64,000 nucleotides of DNA from Candidatus Methylomirabilis sp. GTDB taxonomy: Bacteria; Muiribacteriota; Ozemobacteria; Ozemobacterales; Ozemobacteraceae. Under the pieces are notes generated by a model. That model saw nothing but the letters and a program-made list of their open reading frames with translations, was not told where the DNA came from and searched no databases. Shown piece by piece: positions 43,608 to 51,881 of this stretch (its first letter is position 1; every line of letters begins with the position of its first letter). The DNA is taken from positions 1 to 64,000 of the forward strand of contig DYKG01000010.1 of NCBI GenBank assembly GCA_020722725.1, read 5' to 3'. The position numbers were made by a program, and so were the translations under genes.

Positions 43608-45094
43608 CAGCCTACCGGCAGGCCGTTTATGTAGGTCTGGCTGATTTTAATCGATTTTATTCGGGCTTCGGGAATCATGAAAGGGTCATCTTCAAGGCAG
43701 ACAAAATCGGCTTTGTAGCCAACTTTCAAATGGCCGCGGGTTTTTTCTTTGCCGATAAACCTGAATGGCTCAACAATATGTAGAGCGATTGCCGAATTCA
43801 GGTCGATTTGTTCATCAGGATTACTGTGGTTGACCAGCGCATGAATGCTCAGCAACGGATCTACGGGCGTAACCGGGCTGTCTGATCCGGCAGCAATGGG
43901 AATGCCAAAATCAAGAAGAGTCTTGAACGGGTTGCAGTTCATTGCCCGCTCTTTGCCGAGTCTTTGTGCATAAAGGCCGTTTGAACCTCCCCAGAAAAAA
44001 TCAAAGGCCGGCTGAATGCAGACCATTGCACCACTTTCCCGGGCAGCTTTTATTGCTTTTGGTCCTGGAAGGATGAAATGCTCGATGCGATCAGGAAGCG
44101 GCTGAATACCAAACTTTTGCGCGGCCCATAAATAACTGGAAGTAACCATATCCAGAGCCCGGTCGCCAATAGCATGCACGGCAAGCTGAAGGTGGTTGCT
44201 TCTCGCCTTTTTCAACAATGCTTCGAGCTCTGCGGATGCCATGTAAAGATTCCCGCTGGCGACCGGTTTATCAGCGTAGGGCTCGTTAAGAGCAGCAGTT
44301 CTTGTTCCCAGTGAACCGTCGGCCAGCAGGCAACCGCCAAATCCTGGCCATTTATGCTTATAAGCAAAAGACGGGTCAGTTGATTGATGATAGATTATTC
44401 CGTCGAGGGGCCCTTTTTTTAGGAAATTCCAGGCGAGGGCCGGCTCTCTGGTTGAGGTCGAAGAGCCTTCCAGTGCATGAATGAAAACCACGCCTTTTTT
44501 CAGGCAGTGATCTGAAGCCAGTTGCATGCCTTCTTCGAGCATTTTGTCGGGTAATTCATTTGCCAGAAGATATGAAAGCAGATTGTAATCTTCACCGCAG
44601 ACAAAGCCATTTTGGTGCTTTAAATCAGGCTTTACCCGCAATGCCCAGGCAAGGGCTTTTCCGTTAAGAACGGCTGAATGCAGGTCTTTGCGCGCCAGCC
44701 AGAGAATTCGGTCTTTTGCTGCCTGATCAAGTTCATTACTGGTGGGAACGCGATTCTCTCTCAATGACTGTTCCTGGAGATTGAAGCCTTGAATTACCTG
44801 CCCGGATGCTTTACTGAGTAAATCAATGATCTCACCGATACTTCCTGCATCTTTAACATCAACGCCGAGCATACTGATTCCGGTCTGGGTGAAATGCACA
44901 TGGGCATCACTGAACCCCCCAAACACAGTCGCTTCTTTGAGATCAATCGCTTTTACATTGGGGCCTGATGGGTAGGGCAGCTGAAAACCCGTTTTCAAAA
45001 TGGTACCATTCAGAACCAGCATGCTGTCGAAATCGGTTCGGGAATAATCAGGCAGATTTCGCCCGGAAAAATTGTAGAAAAACAGCTGTTCCAT
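43607..45094 (-). CDS. Amidohydrolase family protein (YtcJ type)
   Basis: A 495-residue cytosolic amidohydrolase 3 (YtcJ-like) enzyme. Family motifs include SDAHVHFTQTG (HxH metal ligands), ADGSLGTRTAALNEPYAD, AVHAIGDRALD, DRIEHFI and AAGSDSPVTPVDPLLSIHALV with the catalytic Asp. The substrate is unknown; members often act on N-acyl or formamide bonds. The start lies 2 nt from the stop of the small membrane protein gene, so the two form an operon. The stop overlaps the end of the neighbouring T-tract. Confidence 0.9.
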   Translation of the reverse strand: MEQLFFYNFSGRNLPDYSRTDFDSMLVLNGTILKTGFQLPYPSGPNVKAIDLKEATVFGGFSDAHVHFTQTGISMLGVDVKDAGSIGEIIDLLSKASGQVIQGFNLQEQSLRENRVPTSNELDQAAKDRILWLARKDLHSAVLNGKALAWALRVKPDLKHQNGFVCGEDYNLLSYLLANELPDKMLEEGMQLASDHCLKKGVVFIHALEGSSTSTREPALAWNFLKKGPLDGIIYHQSTDPSFAYKHKWPGFGGCLLADGSLGTRTAALNEPYADKPVASGNLYMASAELEALLKKARSNHLQLAVHAIGDRALDMVTSSYLWAAQKFGIQPLPDRIEHFILPGPKAIKAARESGAMVCIQPAFDFFWGGSNGLYAQRLGKERAMNCNPFKTLLDFGIPIAAGSDSPVTPVDPLLSIHALVNHSNPDEQIDLNSAIALHIVEPFRFIGKEKTRGHLKVGYKADFVCLEDDPFMIPEARIKSIKISQTYINGLPVG

Positions 45095-45096
45095 GC

Positions 45097-45432
45097 TTAG
45101 AATGGCAGGTTTTTGTAAAAATTATGCAGGCCGGCCAGACTGTAAGCCAGCCATTTGAATGGCGGGGCCAAAAATCTGAAAGCCCAGCCTATAAGCTTTT
45201 GAATTCTGGTTATTCGCAGAAACCAGAAAACTACGAAAAAAACGGTGGTAAAAGCCCCGGCAAAAGCTGCGTAAAAAAGCCATACTCCGGTTTTATTGCA
45301 GGGTTTGCAGACAGGATCGAGCGGACATGGCTTAACCCGGTTACCCAGGATTCGGCAGGCAGTCTGCGCAGGAATGGCATGGGAAACGAAGCGCGATTTA
45401 CAGGTTTTGTTCAATTCTTTCAATTTAACCAT
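45097..45432 (-). CDS. Small two-helix membrane protein with a cysteine cluster
   Basis: A 111-residue protein I do not recognise. The first 46 residues hold five cysteines in a CKS...CRI...KPCPLDPVCKPCNK pattern, which may bind metal or a cluster. A strong hydrophobic helix follows (WLFYAAFAGAFTTVFFVVFWFL) and then a weaker one near AFRFLAPPFKWLAYSL. It is only 2 nt from the amidohydrolase gene and co-directional, which supports its reality. It has no ribosome-binding site and appears leaderless (see the -10 box). A phylogenetic profile of the Cys motif would be informative. Confidence 0.6.
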   Translation of the reverse strand: MVKLKELNKTCKSRFVSHAIPAQTACRILGNRVKPCPLDPVCKPCNKTGVWLFYAAFAGAFTTVFFVVFWFLRITRIQKLIGWAFRFLAPPFKWLAYSLAGLHNFYKNLPF

Positions 45433-45438
45433 GAGCAG

Positions 45439-45444
45439 ATTCTA
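45439..45444 (-). promoter_or_regulatory. -10 box of the small membrane protein gene, leaderless arrangement
   Basis: TAGAAT on the minus strand ends 6 bp before the ATG at 45432, so the transcript would start at the ATG. The -35 match is poor (TTACCT at 17 bp). The rest of the 293-bp gap to the ATP-grasp gene holds a perfect 12-bp palindrome, GACTTGCAAGTC (45662-45673), which could be an operator, but no clear plus-strand promoter. Confidence 0.35.
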
Positions 45445-45725
45445 CCAGAAAAAATGTCTGCAGGTAAATTAAAAAACATCGTTTGAGATCAAAACGACTC
45501 GAATTCGCCCGAACCCGGGGATAAAGGAATCTCGCATAATCCATATGGGTCAAACTCCTACCGCTAATTTGGTCTTTCTTTCCATCATCTCAGGGGCACT
45601 TCCTTTAAAATTTGCACATCATCAGGAGATAAAACATTGCGTTTTTTGCAATAATTTATTAGACTTGCAAGTCATGTAAATAGTTCTGGCACTCGCCGGT
45701 CACACCAACTTCAGGAAAAGTAATA

Positions 45726-46889
45726 ATGAATATTGTCTATATTTCACCCGCATTCCCTCCAAATTTTCAGGCATTCTGCCATGGTCTTGCCAATTGTGGC
45801 ATAAAGGTTCTGGGGATAGGTGAAGATTATTTCGAAAATTTAAGCGAAGATTTAAAACATTCTTTGGCTGACTATTATCGGGTCGATAACCTTGAAAATT
45901 ATGATGTCGTTTACCGTGCCTGTGGCTATTTCATTCATCGCTGGGGTAGAATTGAGCGGGTTGAATCGCACAACGAACATTGGATGATGCATGAAGCAAG
46001 AATTCGTGAAGATTTTCGCATTCAGGGCCCTGATGTAACTCAGACTTTGAAAATCAAAAGAAAATCCGAAATGAAAAAGATTTTCTTGAACTGTAATGCC
46101 CCCGTTGTTGCTGGCGAAATTGCTGTTTCGCCCGAATCGGCAAATGATTTTGTAAAGAAACATGGTTTTCCGATTTTTGCCAAACCTGATATTGGTGTCG
46201 GGGCAATGGCTGCCTTTAAAATCAATAACGAAGAAGACCTTGCTTATTTCTGGCAGAATAAACCACAGGGTGATTATTTTATTGAGCCATTTATTGACGG
46301 GCAGTTGATGACCTTTGATGGAATCTGCGACCAGAATGGCGAAATCGTTTTTTATTCTTCACTTTTTTCGGTCAACGGTGCCTACGATCTGGTTGCCTAT
46401 AAACAGGATCTAAGCTTTTATCTGGTTCGTGAAATTCCCGAAGATGCTATTGCCATTGGTCGAAAAATCGTAAAAGAATTCGATATCAGGGCTAAATTTT
46501 TCCACCTGGAATTTTTGCGCGACCGCCATACCGGCAAACTTTTCGTGCTTGAAATGAATTGCCGTCCTCCCGGAGGCTACACCGTAGACCTGATGAATTT
46601 TTCCGCAGATATAAATGTGTACCAGGAGTGGGCAAACATTATTGCCGGTAGAGGCTTTGAAGCCAGAGTAGAGCGCAAGTATTTTGCCGCCCATATCTCG
46701 CGCAAATGGGGAAAGAATTACCTTCACAGTCACGAGGAAATTATTGGTGCGTTTGGTGAAAAAATTCCAATGATTACCGAAGTTCCTCTGGTTTTTGCCG
46801 AAGTCATGGGTAACTTTGCCTACATTGCCAGGGCTCCCGAAGAGCGGGAAATCTATGAAATGATTGATTTTATTCAAAAAAAGGTCTGA
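45726..46889 (+). CDS. ATP-grasp family carboxylate ligase
   Basis: A 387-residue ATP-grasp protein. The N-terminal Rossmann-like part (MNIVYISPAFPPNFQAFC) is followed by the lid FPIFAKPDIGVGAMAAFKI, YFIEPFIDGQLMTFDGI, and the metal/ATP site FHLEFLRDRHTGKLFVLEMNCRPPGG, in which the Glu and Asn ligands are visible. Such enzymes join a carboxylate to an amine or thiol with ATP. The substrate is unknown. A GT2 glycosyltransferase gene follows after 1 nt, which hints at envelope or natural-product work, but there is no biosynthetic cluster around it. Confidence 0.85.
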   Translation: MNIVYISPAFPPNFQAFCHGLANCGIKVLGIGEDYFENLSEDLKHSLADYYRVDNLENYDVVYRACGYFIHRWGRIERVESHNEHWMMHEARIREDFRIQGPDVTQTLKIKRKSEMKKIFLNCNAPVVAGEIAVSPESANDFVKKHGFPIFAKPDIGVGAMAAFKINNEEDLAYFWQNKPQGDYFIEPFIDGQLMTFDGICDQNGEIVFYSSLFSVNGAYDLVAYKQDLSFYLVREIPEDAIAIGRKIVKEFDIRAKFFHLEFLRDRHTGKLFVLEMNCRPPGGYTVDLMNFSADINVYQEWANIIAGRGFEARVERKYFAAHISRKWGKNYLHSHEEIIGAFGEKIPMITEVPLVFAEVMGNFAYIARAPEEREIYEMIDFIQKKV

Positions 46890-46890
46890 A

Positions 46891-47850
46891 ATGTCTTATT
46901 TAAAGGCTTCAGTCGTTGTTCCTGTCTTGAATTCAAGCAATTCATTAAAAAAATTGCTTGAATGCTTGAAGCTTCAGAACTTTTCTGAGAAGTTTGAGGT
47001 TATTGTTGTTGATGATGGTTCAAGTGAAAATCTTGAACCAGTTGTTAAGCCCTTCCAGGCTTGTCTGGAACTAAAATTCATCAGAGAGCCTGAGAACCGC
47101 GGGCAGGCGGCAGCGAGAAACAAGGGAATCCAGGAAGCCCGCGGTGAAATTGTTGTTTTTACTGATGCTGACTGCAGCCCGCAGTCTGGATGGTTGTCGG
47201 CAATGATTGAGCCTTTTGCAGACCCTGAAGTCAGCGGGGTTAAGGGAGTTTATCTTACCGAACAGTCTGACTGGTGGGCGCAGTTGGCACAGATTGAATT
47301 TGAGGAGCGATATGAGCTTCTTGAGTCTTTTTCGGATATAGATTTTATCGACACCTATTCAGGGGCTTATCGTCGAGAGTTGCTTTTGAAGGTAAATGGT
47401 TTCAACGAGTCAGCTTTCAGTACAAACAACGAAGATGTTGATCTTTCCTTCAGGGTAAAGAAGCTGGGGGGGCGGTTCGTATTTACCAGGAAAGCCATGG
47501 TCAGGCATCTTCACCGCGAGGGCTGGAAAAAATACGCGCGGTTGAAATTTGGGCGTGGATTCTGGCGCATGCGCGTTTATGCTGACCACCCCGAAAAAGC
47601 TGCCAGTAATTCATATACTCCGGCAAGTTTGAAAGCTCAACTTGCCCTGGTTTTACTACTGCCTTTCACTGTCTTTTCAAGATCCCTGCGTTTCTGGTGG
47701 AAAACGGCATGGTTAATCAGTTGTTTGAATCTTATAAGAATCGCCTTCAGCCGCAAGCCTTTTCTTGCTCTGATGATACCATTGTTCTGTCTGGTAAGGG
47801 CGGTTTCTCTGCTTGCGGGAATGATTGCCAGCTTTTTAATTCGCAAATGA
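46891..47850 (+). CDS. Family 2 glycosyltransferase with C-terminal membrane segments
   Basis: A 319-residue GT-A enzyme: VVVPVLNSSNSLKKLL, VVDDGSSENL, the DxD-type metal motif in FTDADCSPQSG, and NNEDVDLSFRVKKLGGRFVF. Two or three hydrophobic stretches at the end suggest membrane attachment. The ATG at 46891 is preferred because an AAGG site lies 7 nt upstream and it falls after the ATP-grasp stop at 46889. An upstream start at 46864 would overlap that gene. It probably transfers a sugar to a lipid- or envelope-linked acceptor. Confidence 0.92.
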   Translation: MSYLKASVVVPVLNSSNSLKKLLECLKLQNFSEKFEVIVVDDGSSENLEPVVKPFQACLELKFIREPENRGQAAARNKGIQEARGEIVVFTDADCSPQSGWLSAMIEPFADPEVSGVKGVYLTEQSDWWAQLAQIEFEERYELLESFSDIDFIDTYSGAYRRELLLKVNGFNESAFSTNNEDVDLSFRVKKLGGRFVFTRKAMVRHLHREGWKKYARLKFGRGFWRMRVYADHPEKAASNSYTPASLKAQLALVLLLPFTVFSRSLRFWWKTAWLISCLNLIRIAFSRKPFLALMIPLFCLVRAVSLLAGMIASFLIRK

Positions 47851-47883
47851 AAAACCAGCAGCGAGCTTTGTTCGCGGCTGGTT
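47850..47883 (-). terminator. Intrinsic terminator shared by convergent genes
   Basis: AACCAGC (47853-47859) pairs with GCTGGTT (47877-47883), with an inner GCGA/TCGC stem and one A-G mismatch. On the minus strand it is followed by a U-rich tail and ends the transcript of the cNMP/CpaE-like gene. It may also slow plus-strand transcription from the GT2 gene. Confidence 0.6.
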
Positions 47884-47900
47884 CGATAAAAACCTTTTTC

Positions 47901-50798
47901 TCAGCTGATATCCTGCGGAACTATGGTTTTACTGAAATTTTTCACGTCATTATTGCCTACGGCAAATTCCATTGAGAACACTTCAGTTTTTGCTTTATCT
48001 TCAATCTTGATTTCCAGTCGATCACCAGGAGAAACAGCAGCGTTGCCGTTTCCACCCGATGCACCATTGAGAACGAAGTTGATCTGATTCTTATTTTCGG
48101 GGTTGATGTGCCCCAACGTTTCAAGGCCATTTGCCTGGTTCTTTAGATAAGCGTGGTAGAGACTGTCTTCTCCAGAAATGATATCGGCAAATTGTTTTGA
48201 ATCAAGATGTACCAGGAAATACCTGGGCAGCAGCTGATCTTCATGGAATTCATGGGTCAGGTCGATGCTGAGTTTTACATCGCAGCTGTTTTGTGCGACT
48301 TCGTCATGGGTAACGTAGTGGGGTTCAAAACGCAGGATTCTTTTTGATTTGATATCAAATACCTGAAAGATCAGAATGTCTTCCTGGGCGATCAATCCAA
48401 GGGGTTTGCAGTCGATGCGGGCAAATCCCTGGTCGATCTGGCTTGCAGTAATAGCCTTCTGCATTACTTTTGCTGTTCTGACGTTCTTTATCTGCAGAAC
48501 CGTGTCATCTGGGAAAATACTGTTTTTAAGCTTTTTGCACTCGCAATAAACGTTAACCGTCATTTCTTTGCTTCCAGAAGAATTTTCAGGGTCAGAGTCT
48601 TCAACGTGAGATTTTGCCAGTCTCCAGATCTTGTCTTTCTCAAGAGATTCCAGTTTGAATATTGCATCCTGATACTGTGGATTAAGCTTCAGGGATTTGT
48701 TAAATTCTTCAATAGCCAGCTCAGATTTTCCAGCCAGATGGTAGAAATTGCCTAGTTTAGCATGCAGGTCAGGAAAGCTGGGATTGTTGTTAACAAATCT
48801 TTCGTGCAGATCAATCAGGCTTTCGAGTCGTTGAATGTAGTTGTTAAGCTCGGCAAGACGTCCATGCATTCCCGGGTAACTCGGGTAGAGTTTGGCAGCC
48901 TTGTTATAGGATCTATATGCCAGATACATCCTTCCAGTCATGTAGAAGATTTCTCCAAGGACGTAGAAGATCCTGGGATTTTTGTTCTCGATGCCCAGCA
49001 GAAGTTCGATAGCCTGGTCGGATTTTCCAAGAAAGGCCAGGGTTTTTGCAAGATTGATCTTAGCGTCAAGATAGTTGGGATTCGTTTGCAGAGCCTGGAC
49101 AAATTGCGCTTTTGCTTCGACGAATTTTTCCGATTTAAGCAAAATTTTGCCCAGATCATTTACCAGATCAAGATGTTTTGGGTTTTTTTCAATTTTTTGT
49201 TTAACAATTTTTATCGCTTCTTCAACTTTGCTGTTATTTCCGGTCAATGCGCCAAGATAACCCAGGGCAACATGTTGTTCAGGAACGATGTTGATGGCTT
49301 TCTGGAAGGCTTCAATAGCTTGTGAATTCTCATTGTTGATTAGCATGATTTCTCCCAGAAGTTCGAGAAGCGGTGCGCAGTTCGAAGAGAATTCCATGAA
49401 TTTCAGCAGGTGATCACGAGCTTCGTCGAGGTATCCAAACATCATGTTATAGCGAATATACTTTACCTGCGAACGAACGTCATTCGCACCAATTATGGGG
49501 CTGAACGGGTTGTCGCTAACATGATACAGCTCATTGAGCTGCAGACTTATAGCCTGTTCAGGATCACGGTCACCAAAAATCATATTTAAGAAACCACTTT
49601 TGGCCTGAGGCTTGCCTATTGAAGTCTCACGAAGAACCTGTCGAACCAGAAGTCTCAGCATTTCACAGTAAGGGCCTTTTGGATTGTTTTCATAGGCGGT
49701 TTTTCCGTACACCGGCTCTGAGTCAACAATTCTTGGAAGTCCGCCAATGATGGGGAATGGGAAAATTTTGCTGGTCTTGGCTGTAGAAAATTCACTGTTG
49801 ATATTGCTTGCAAGCAATATCAGTTTTTCTCGGGGATAGTTCAGCTTGGTAATGCCCTGAAAAAATCTCACATTATCAGTAATCGTGCTCAAACTGGCAA
49901 AGTTCAACAGGAAAAAGATTACATCAGCGGTATCGAGAGCGGTAAACATTTTTTCATCGAAATTTGATCCGGTATCGATGATTATATAGTCATAGGATTT
50001 TTTTGCCAGTCTGACGACCCTGGCTAGATCGTCCGCATGAACCTGCTCTGCTTCCATGAAAGTTCTGGGGCCTGGTATAACATGCAGATTGTTGAGAATT
50101 CTGACTGTCTCTGTTGTCAGATCAAACTTACTTTCATCCATCATCAATTTTTTATTAATGTCGAGAATTGTTTTGGGCGAATGAAGCCCAAAAACTTGAG
50201 TTGCCCCGGCGAAGTAGAGGTCCATATCTACATACAGAATTTTTTTATTCAGTTCATTACAGAGGATTTTAGCAAGCACCGCGGCAAAAGTTGTTTTTCC
50301 GTAGCCGGATTTGGCAGAAGCAATCGTAAGAACCTTCCCGGAAACTGCTCCGGTCTGCGTACTGGTGTTGCTGGTGTTTTGATTCCAAACCAGGCGGTTA
50401 GTTTCTCTTAACCGCTGCGAAAGGGTTGAGAGCAATTTAAGGCTGATGGAAGGATGAGAATGCAAAAGACGTTCAAATGCGTTTCCTTCAATGGTGACAA
50501 TGTTAGAAGCCTGGATGGCTCTTGCAGATGCTGATCTTGATGCGGTTTTTTCAAAAAAAGCCATCTCGCCAAAATAATCACCATTTTTCAGCAATGCTAT
50601 GGTTTGTTCTCCATGAACCGGGTTCCTTTTGTATATTTCAACCTGGCCAGTTTCGATTATGTATATGTTTCTCTCAAATGCGCCTTCCTGAAAAATTATT
50701 TCTCCACGGCCAAACTGCTGGGCTTTGGCAATTTTGTTCACTTCGTGAATTTCCTGGCTGGTCAGCGATTGAAACATATCAATCTGGGTAAAATCCAT
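47901..50798 (-). CDS. Cyclic-nucleotide-binding / CpaE-MinD-like ATPase / TPR fusion protein
   Basis: A 965-residue cytoplasmic protein with three joined parts. Residues about 8-125 are a CRP-type cyclic-nucleotide-binding domain, with the phosphate-binding cassette FGEMAFFEKTASRSASA retaining Gly-Glu (77-78) and Arg-Ser (88-89). Residues about 155-400 are a CpaE/MinD-like ATPase with deviant Walker A SAKSGYGKTT (161-170), YVDMDLYFA and YDYIIIDTGSNFDEKM. Residues about 440-720 are TPRs, and a beta-rich domain of about 240 residues ends the protein. There is no DNA-binding HTH after the sensor domain. The ATG at 50798 is chosen for its GGGAG site 7 nt upstream; 31 extra residues are possible. 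It may be a cyclic-nucleotide-gated polar ATPase. It is divergent from the competence run. Confidence 0.9.
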   Translation of the reverse strand: MDFTQIDMFQSLTSQEIHEVNKIAKAQQFGRGEIIFQEGAFERNIYIIETGQVEIYKRNPVHGEQTIALLKNGDYFGEMAFFEKTASRSASARAIQASNIVTIEGNAFERLLHSHPSISLKLLSTLSQRLRETNRLVWNQNTSNTSTQTGAVSGKVLTIASAKSGYGKTTFAAVLAKILCNELNKKILYVDMDLYFAGATQVFGLHSPKTILDINKKLMMDESKFDLTTETVRILNNLHVIPGPRTFMEAEQVHADDLARVVRLAKKSYDYIIIDTGSNFDEKMFTALDTADVIFFLLNFASLSTITDNVRFFQGITKLNYPREKLILLASNINSEFSTAKTSKIFPFPIIGGLPRIVDSEPVYGKTAYENNPKGPYCEMLRLLVRQVLRETSIGKPQAKSGFLNMIFGDRDPEQAISLQLNELYHVSDNPFSPIIGANDVRSQVKYIRYNMMFGYLDEARDHLLKFMEFSSNCAPLLELLGEIMLINNENSQAIEAFQKAINIVPEQHVALGYLGALTGNNSKVEEAIKIVKQKIEKNPKHLDLVNDLGKILLKSEKFVEAKAQFVQALQTNPNYLDAKINLAKTLAFLGKSDQAIELLLGIENKNPRIFYVLGEIFYMTGRMYLAYRSYNKAAKLYPSYPGMHGRLAELNNYIQRLESLIDLHERFVNNNPSFPDLHAKLGNFYHLAGKSELAIEEFNKSLKLNPQYQDAIFKLESLEKDKIWRLAKSHVEDSDPENSSGSKEMTVNVYCECKKLKNSIFPDDTVLQIKNVRTAKVMQKAITASQIDQGFARIDCKPLGLIAQEDILIFQVFDIKSKRILRFEPHYVTHDEVAQNSCDVKLSIDLTHEFHEDQLLPRYFLVHLDSKQFADIISGEDSLYHAYLKNQANGLETLGHINPENKNQINFVLNGASGGNGNAAVSPGDRLEIKIEDKAKTEVFSMEFAVGNNDVKNFSKTIVPQDIS

Positions 50799-50831
50799 TA
50801 AAATTCTCCCGGTAATTTTGACTGTTGTACG

Positions 50832-50859
50832 AGTATAATTCATTCTATCATATCTGCAA
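50832..50859 (-). promoter_or_regulatory. Promoter of the cNMP/CpaE-like gene
   Basis: TTGCAG (50854-50859) and TATACT (50832-50837) are 16 bp apart on the minus strand. The -10 matches at five of six positions. Overlapping it on the plus strand is a perfect TATAAT (50834-50839) without a clear -35, so the two divergent units may share control in this 117-bp gap. Confidence 0.5.
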
Positions 50860-50915
50860 GTAATGAAATTTGAACTTTGCATTAAAACCATGTTATTTTG
50901 ATTTGGGGGTGAGGT

Positions 50916-51698
50916 ATGACTGCTTATTCATTGAAAATGTTAAACCAGAAATTCGAGTTGCGATCATACTCGGTTTTCTTTAACATCGTTGACAGCCTTG
51001 CTGCTGAAGAATTACTCGACAGCCTTGATCGTGCCACGCCTGTATTTAAGCAGGTTTTTAACTTCCCTGAGGAACCGGCGGCCTCGTTTTATCTTCTGAA
51101 AAATGAGGCAGAGCTTGAGAAAGCCACCGGTCAACCCGCCAAGGCCGGCGAAAATATTCGTCTGGTGTATGAAGACAATTCCGTATTCCTTTTGCTTGAC
51201 AGGATCGCGGAAGGTACCGGCGAAGTTGCGCTGCGAGAACTTGGTCATCTGTTTTTCAACAATCGGGTGAATGAAAAAGAACTGCGGATCAGGCAATGGC
51301 GATCACCTTCGTGGTTGCGTGAAGGGTTTGCTCTGCAGGCAGCCTGTAAAATTCGTCGAGATGCTCGCGATTGGCTGCAGAAGGGCTGGATTAAACTTCA
51401 AGAAGCCCACAAGGCAAATCAATTGATCAAGCCTGGCATTCTGGTGAAAGACATAAATCTGATACCCGATTCAGCGAGACGCCAATTGGCTTTGTATCAG
51501 GCATTTTATATGGTCAGACTGCTCCTGGGTATCTATTGCGACAGCTTTTTCACCAAATATTCTACCCTGATGAGTGCCCTTGAAGACATGGAATCTGAAG
51601 ATTGCTTCCGTCAAATCACTTCGTTTGATTTTGAAAAATTCTTCTCATTATTCAGTGACTGGGTACAGAAAACCAACGCCTGGACCGCGATGGAATGA
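50916..51698 (+). CDS. Gluzincin-like protein with a degenerate metal site
   Basis: A 260-residue protein with the layout of MA-type metallopeptidases but no signal peptide. The motif that should be HExxH reads RELGH (107-111): the catalytic Glu and second His are kept, while the first His is Arg. The downstream SPSWLREGFALQAA (131-144) keeps the W-x-x-E-G element with the third ligand Glu. Zinc binding is therefore doubtful. It is the first gene of the competence run; the start has GGGGGTGAGG just upstream, and the next small gene starts 27 nt after its stop. It may be a binding partner and not an enzyme. The Omp85 fusion at 34.8 kb carries a more distant degenerate version of the same domain. 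Confidence 0.65.
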   Translation: MTAYSLKMLNQKFELRSYSVFFNIVDSLAAEELLDSLDRATPVFKQVFNFPEEPAASFYLLKNEAELEKATGQPAKAGENIRLVYEDNSVFLLLDRIAEGTGEVALRELGHLFFNNRVNEKELRIRQWRSPSWLREGFALQAACKIRRDARDWLQKGWIKLQEAHKANQLIKPGILVKDINLIPDSARRQLALYQAFYMVRLLLGIYCDSFFTKYSTLMSALEDMESEDCFRQITSFDFEKFFSLFSDWVQKTNAWTAME

Positions 51699-51724
51699 AC
51701 TGAGGTGTAAAATTGCAGGAAGAA

Positions 51725-51880
51725 ATGGATGCCAGAAGATTTCTGGTGGTTTTTTTATTGATAACCCTGCTGGTAGGTGGGTTGGTAATGGTATTCAAGT
51801 CGAACTATCGCTTAAAAGACAATCTTTTGTCAAATCTCGATTATTACCCGCACGTTACGACCGAAGAAGGGCTGAAATAG
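51725..51880 (+). CDS. Small single-pass membrane protein of the competence run
   Basis: A 51-residue protein: MDARR, a strong membrane helix FLVVFLLITLLVGGLVMVF, then a polar tail ending TTEEGLK. AGGA lies about 4 nt upstream of the ATG, and the TTG start of comEC begins 2 nt after the stop codon. The spacing and operon position support a real gene. No family is recognised. It could be a subunit or assembly factor for the ComEC channel. Confidence 0.65.
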   Translation: MDARRFLVVFLLITLLVGGLVMVFKSNYRLKDNLLSNLDYYPHVTTEEGLK

Positions 51881-51881
51881 T

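Noticed and set aside
48762..49325. 187-codon plus-strand frame opposite the TPR part of the cNMP/CpaE fusion
   Set aside because: Antisense shadow of the repeats; it has no domain.
50834..50839. Perfect TATAAT as the promoter of the competence run
   Set aside because: No -35 box at suitable spacing on the plus strand. TTGACT is only 10 bp away, too close, so I did not list it as a separate promoter.
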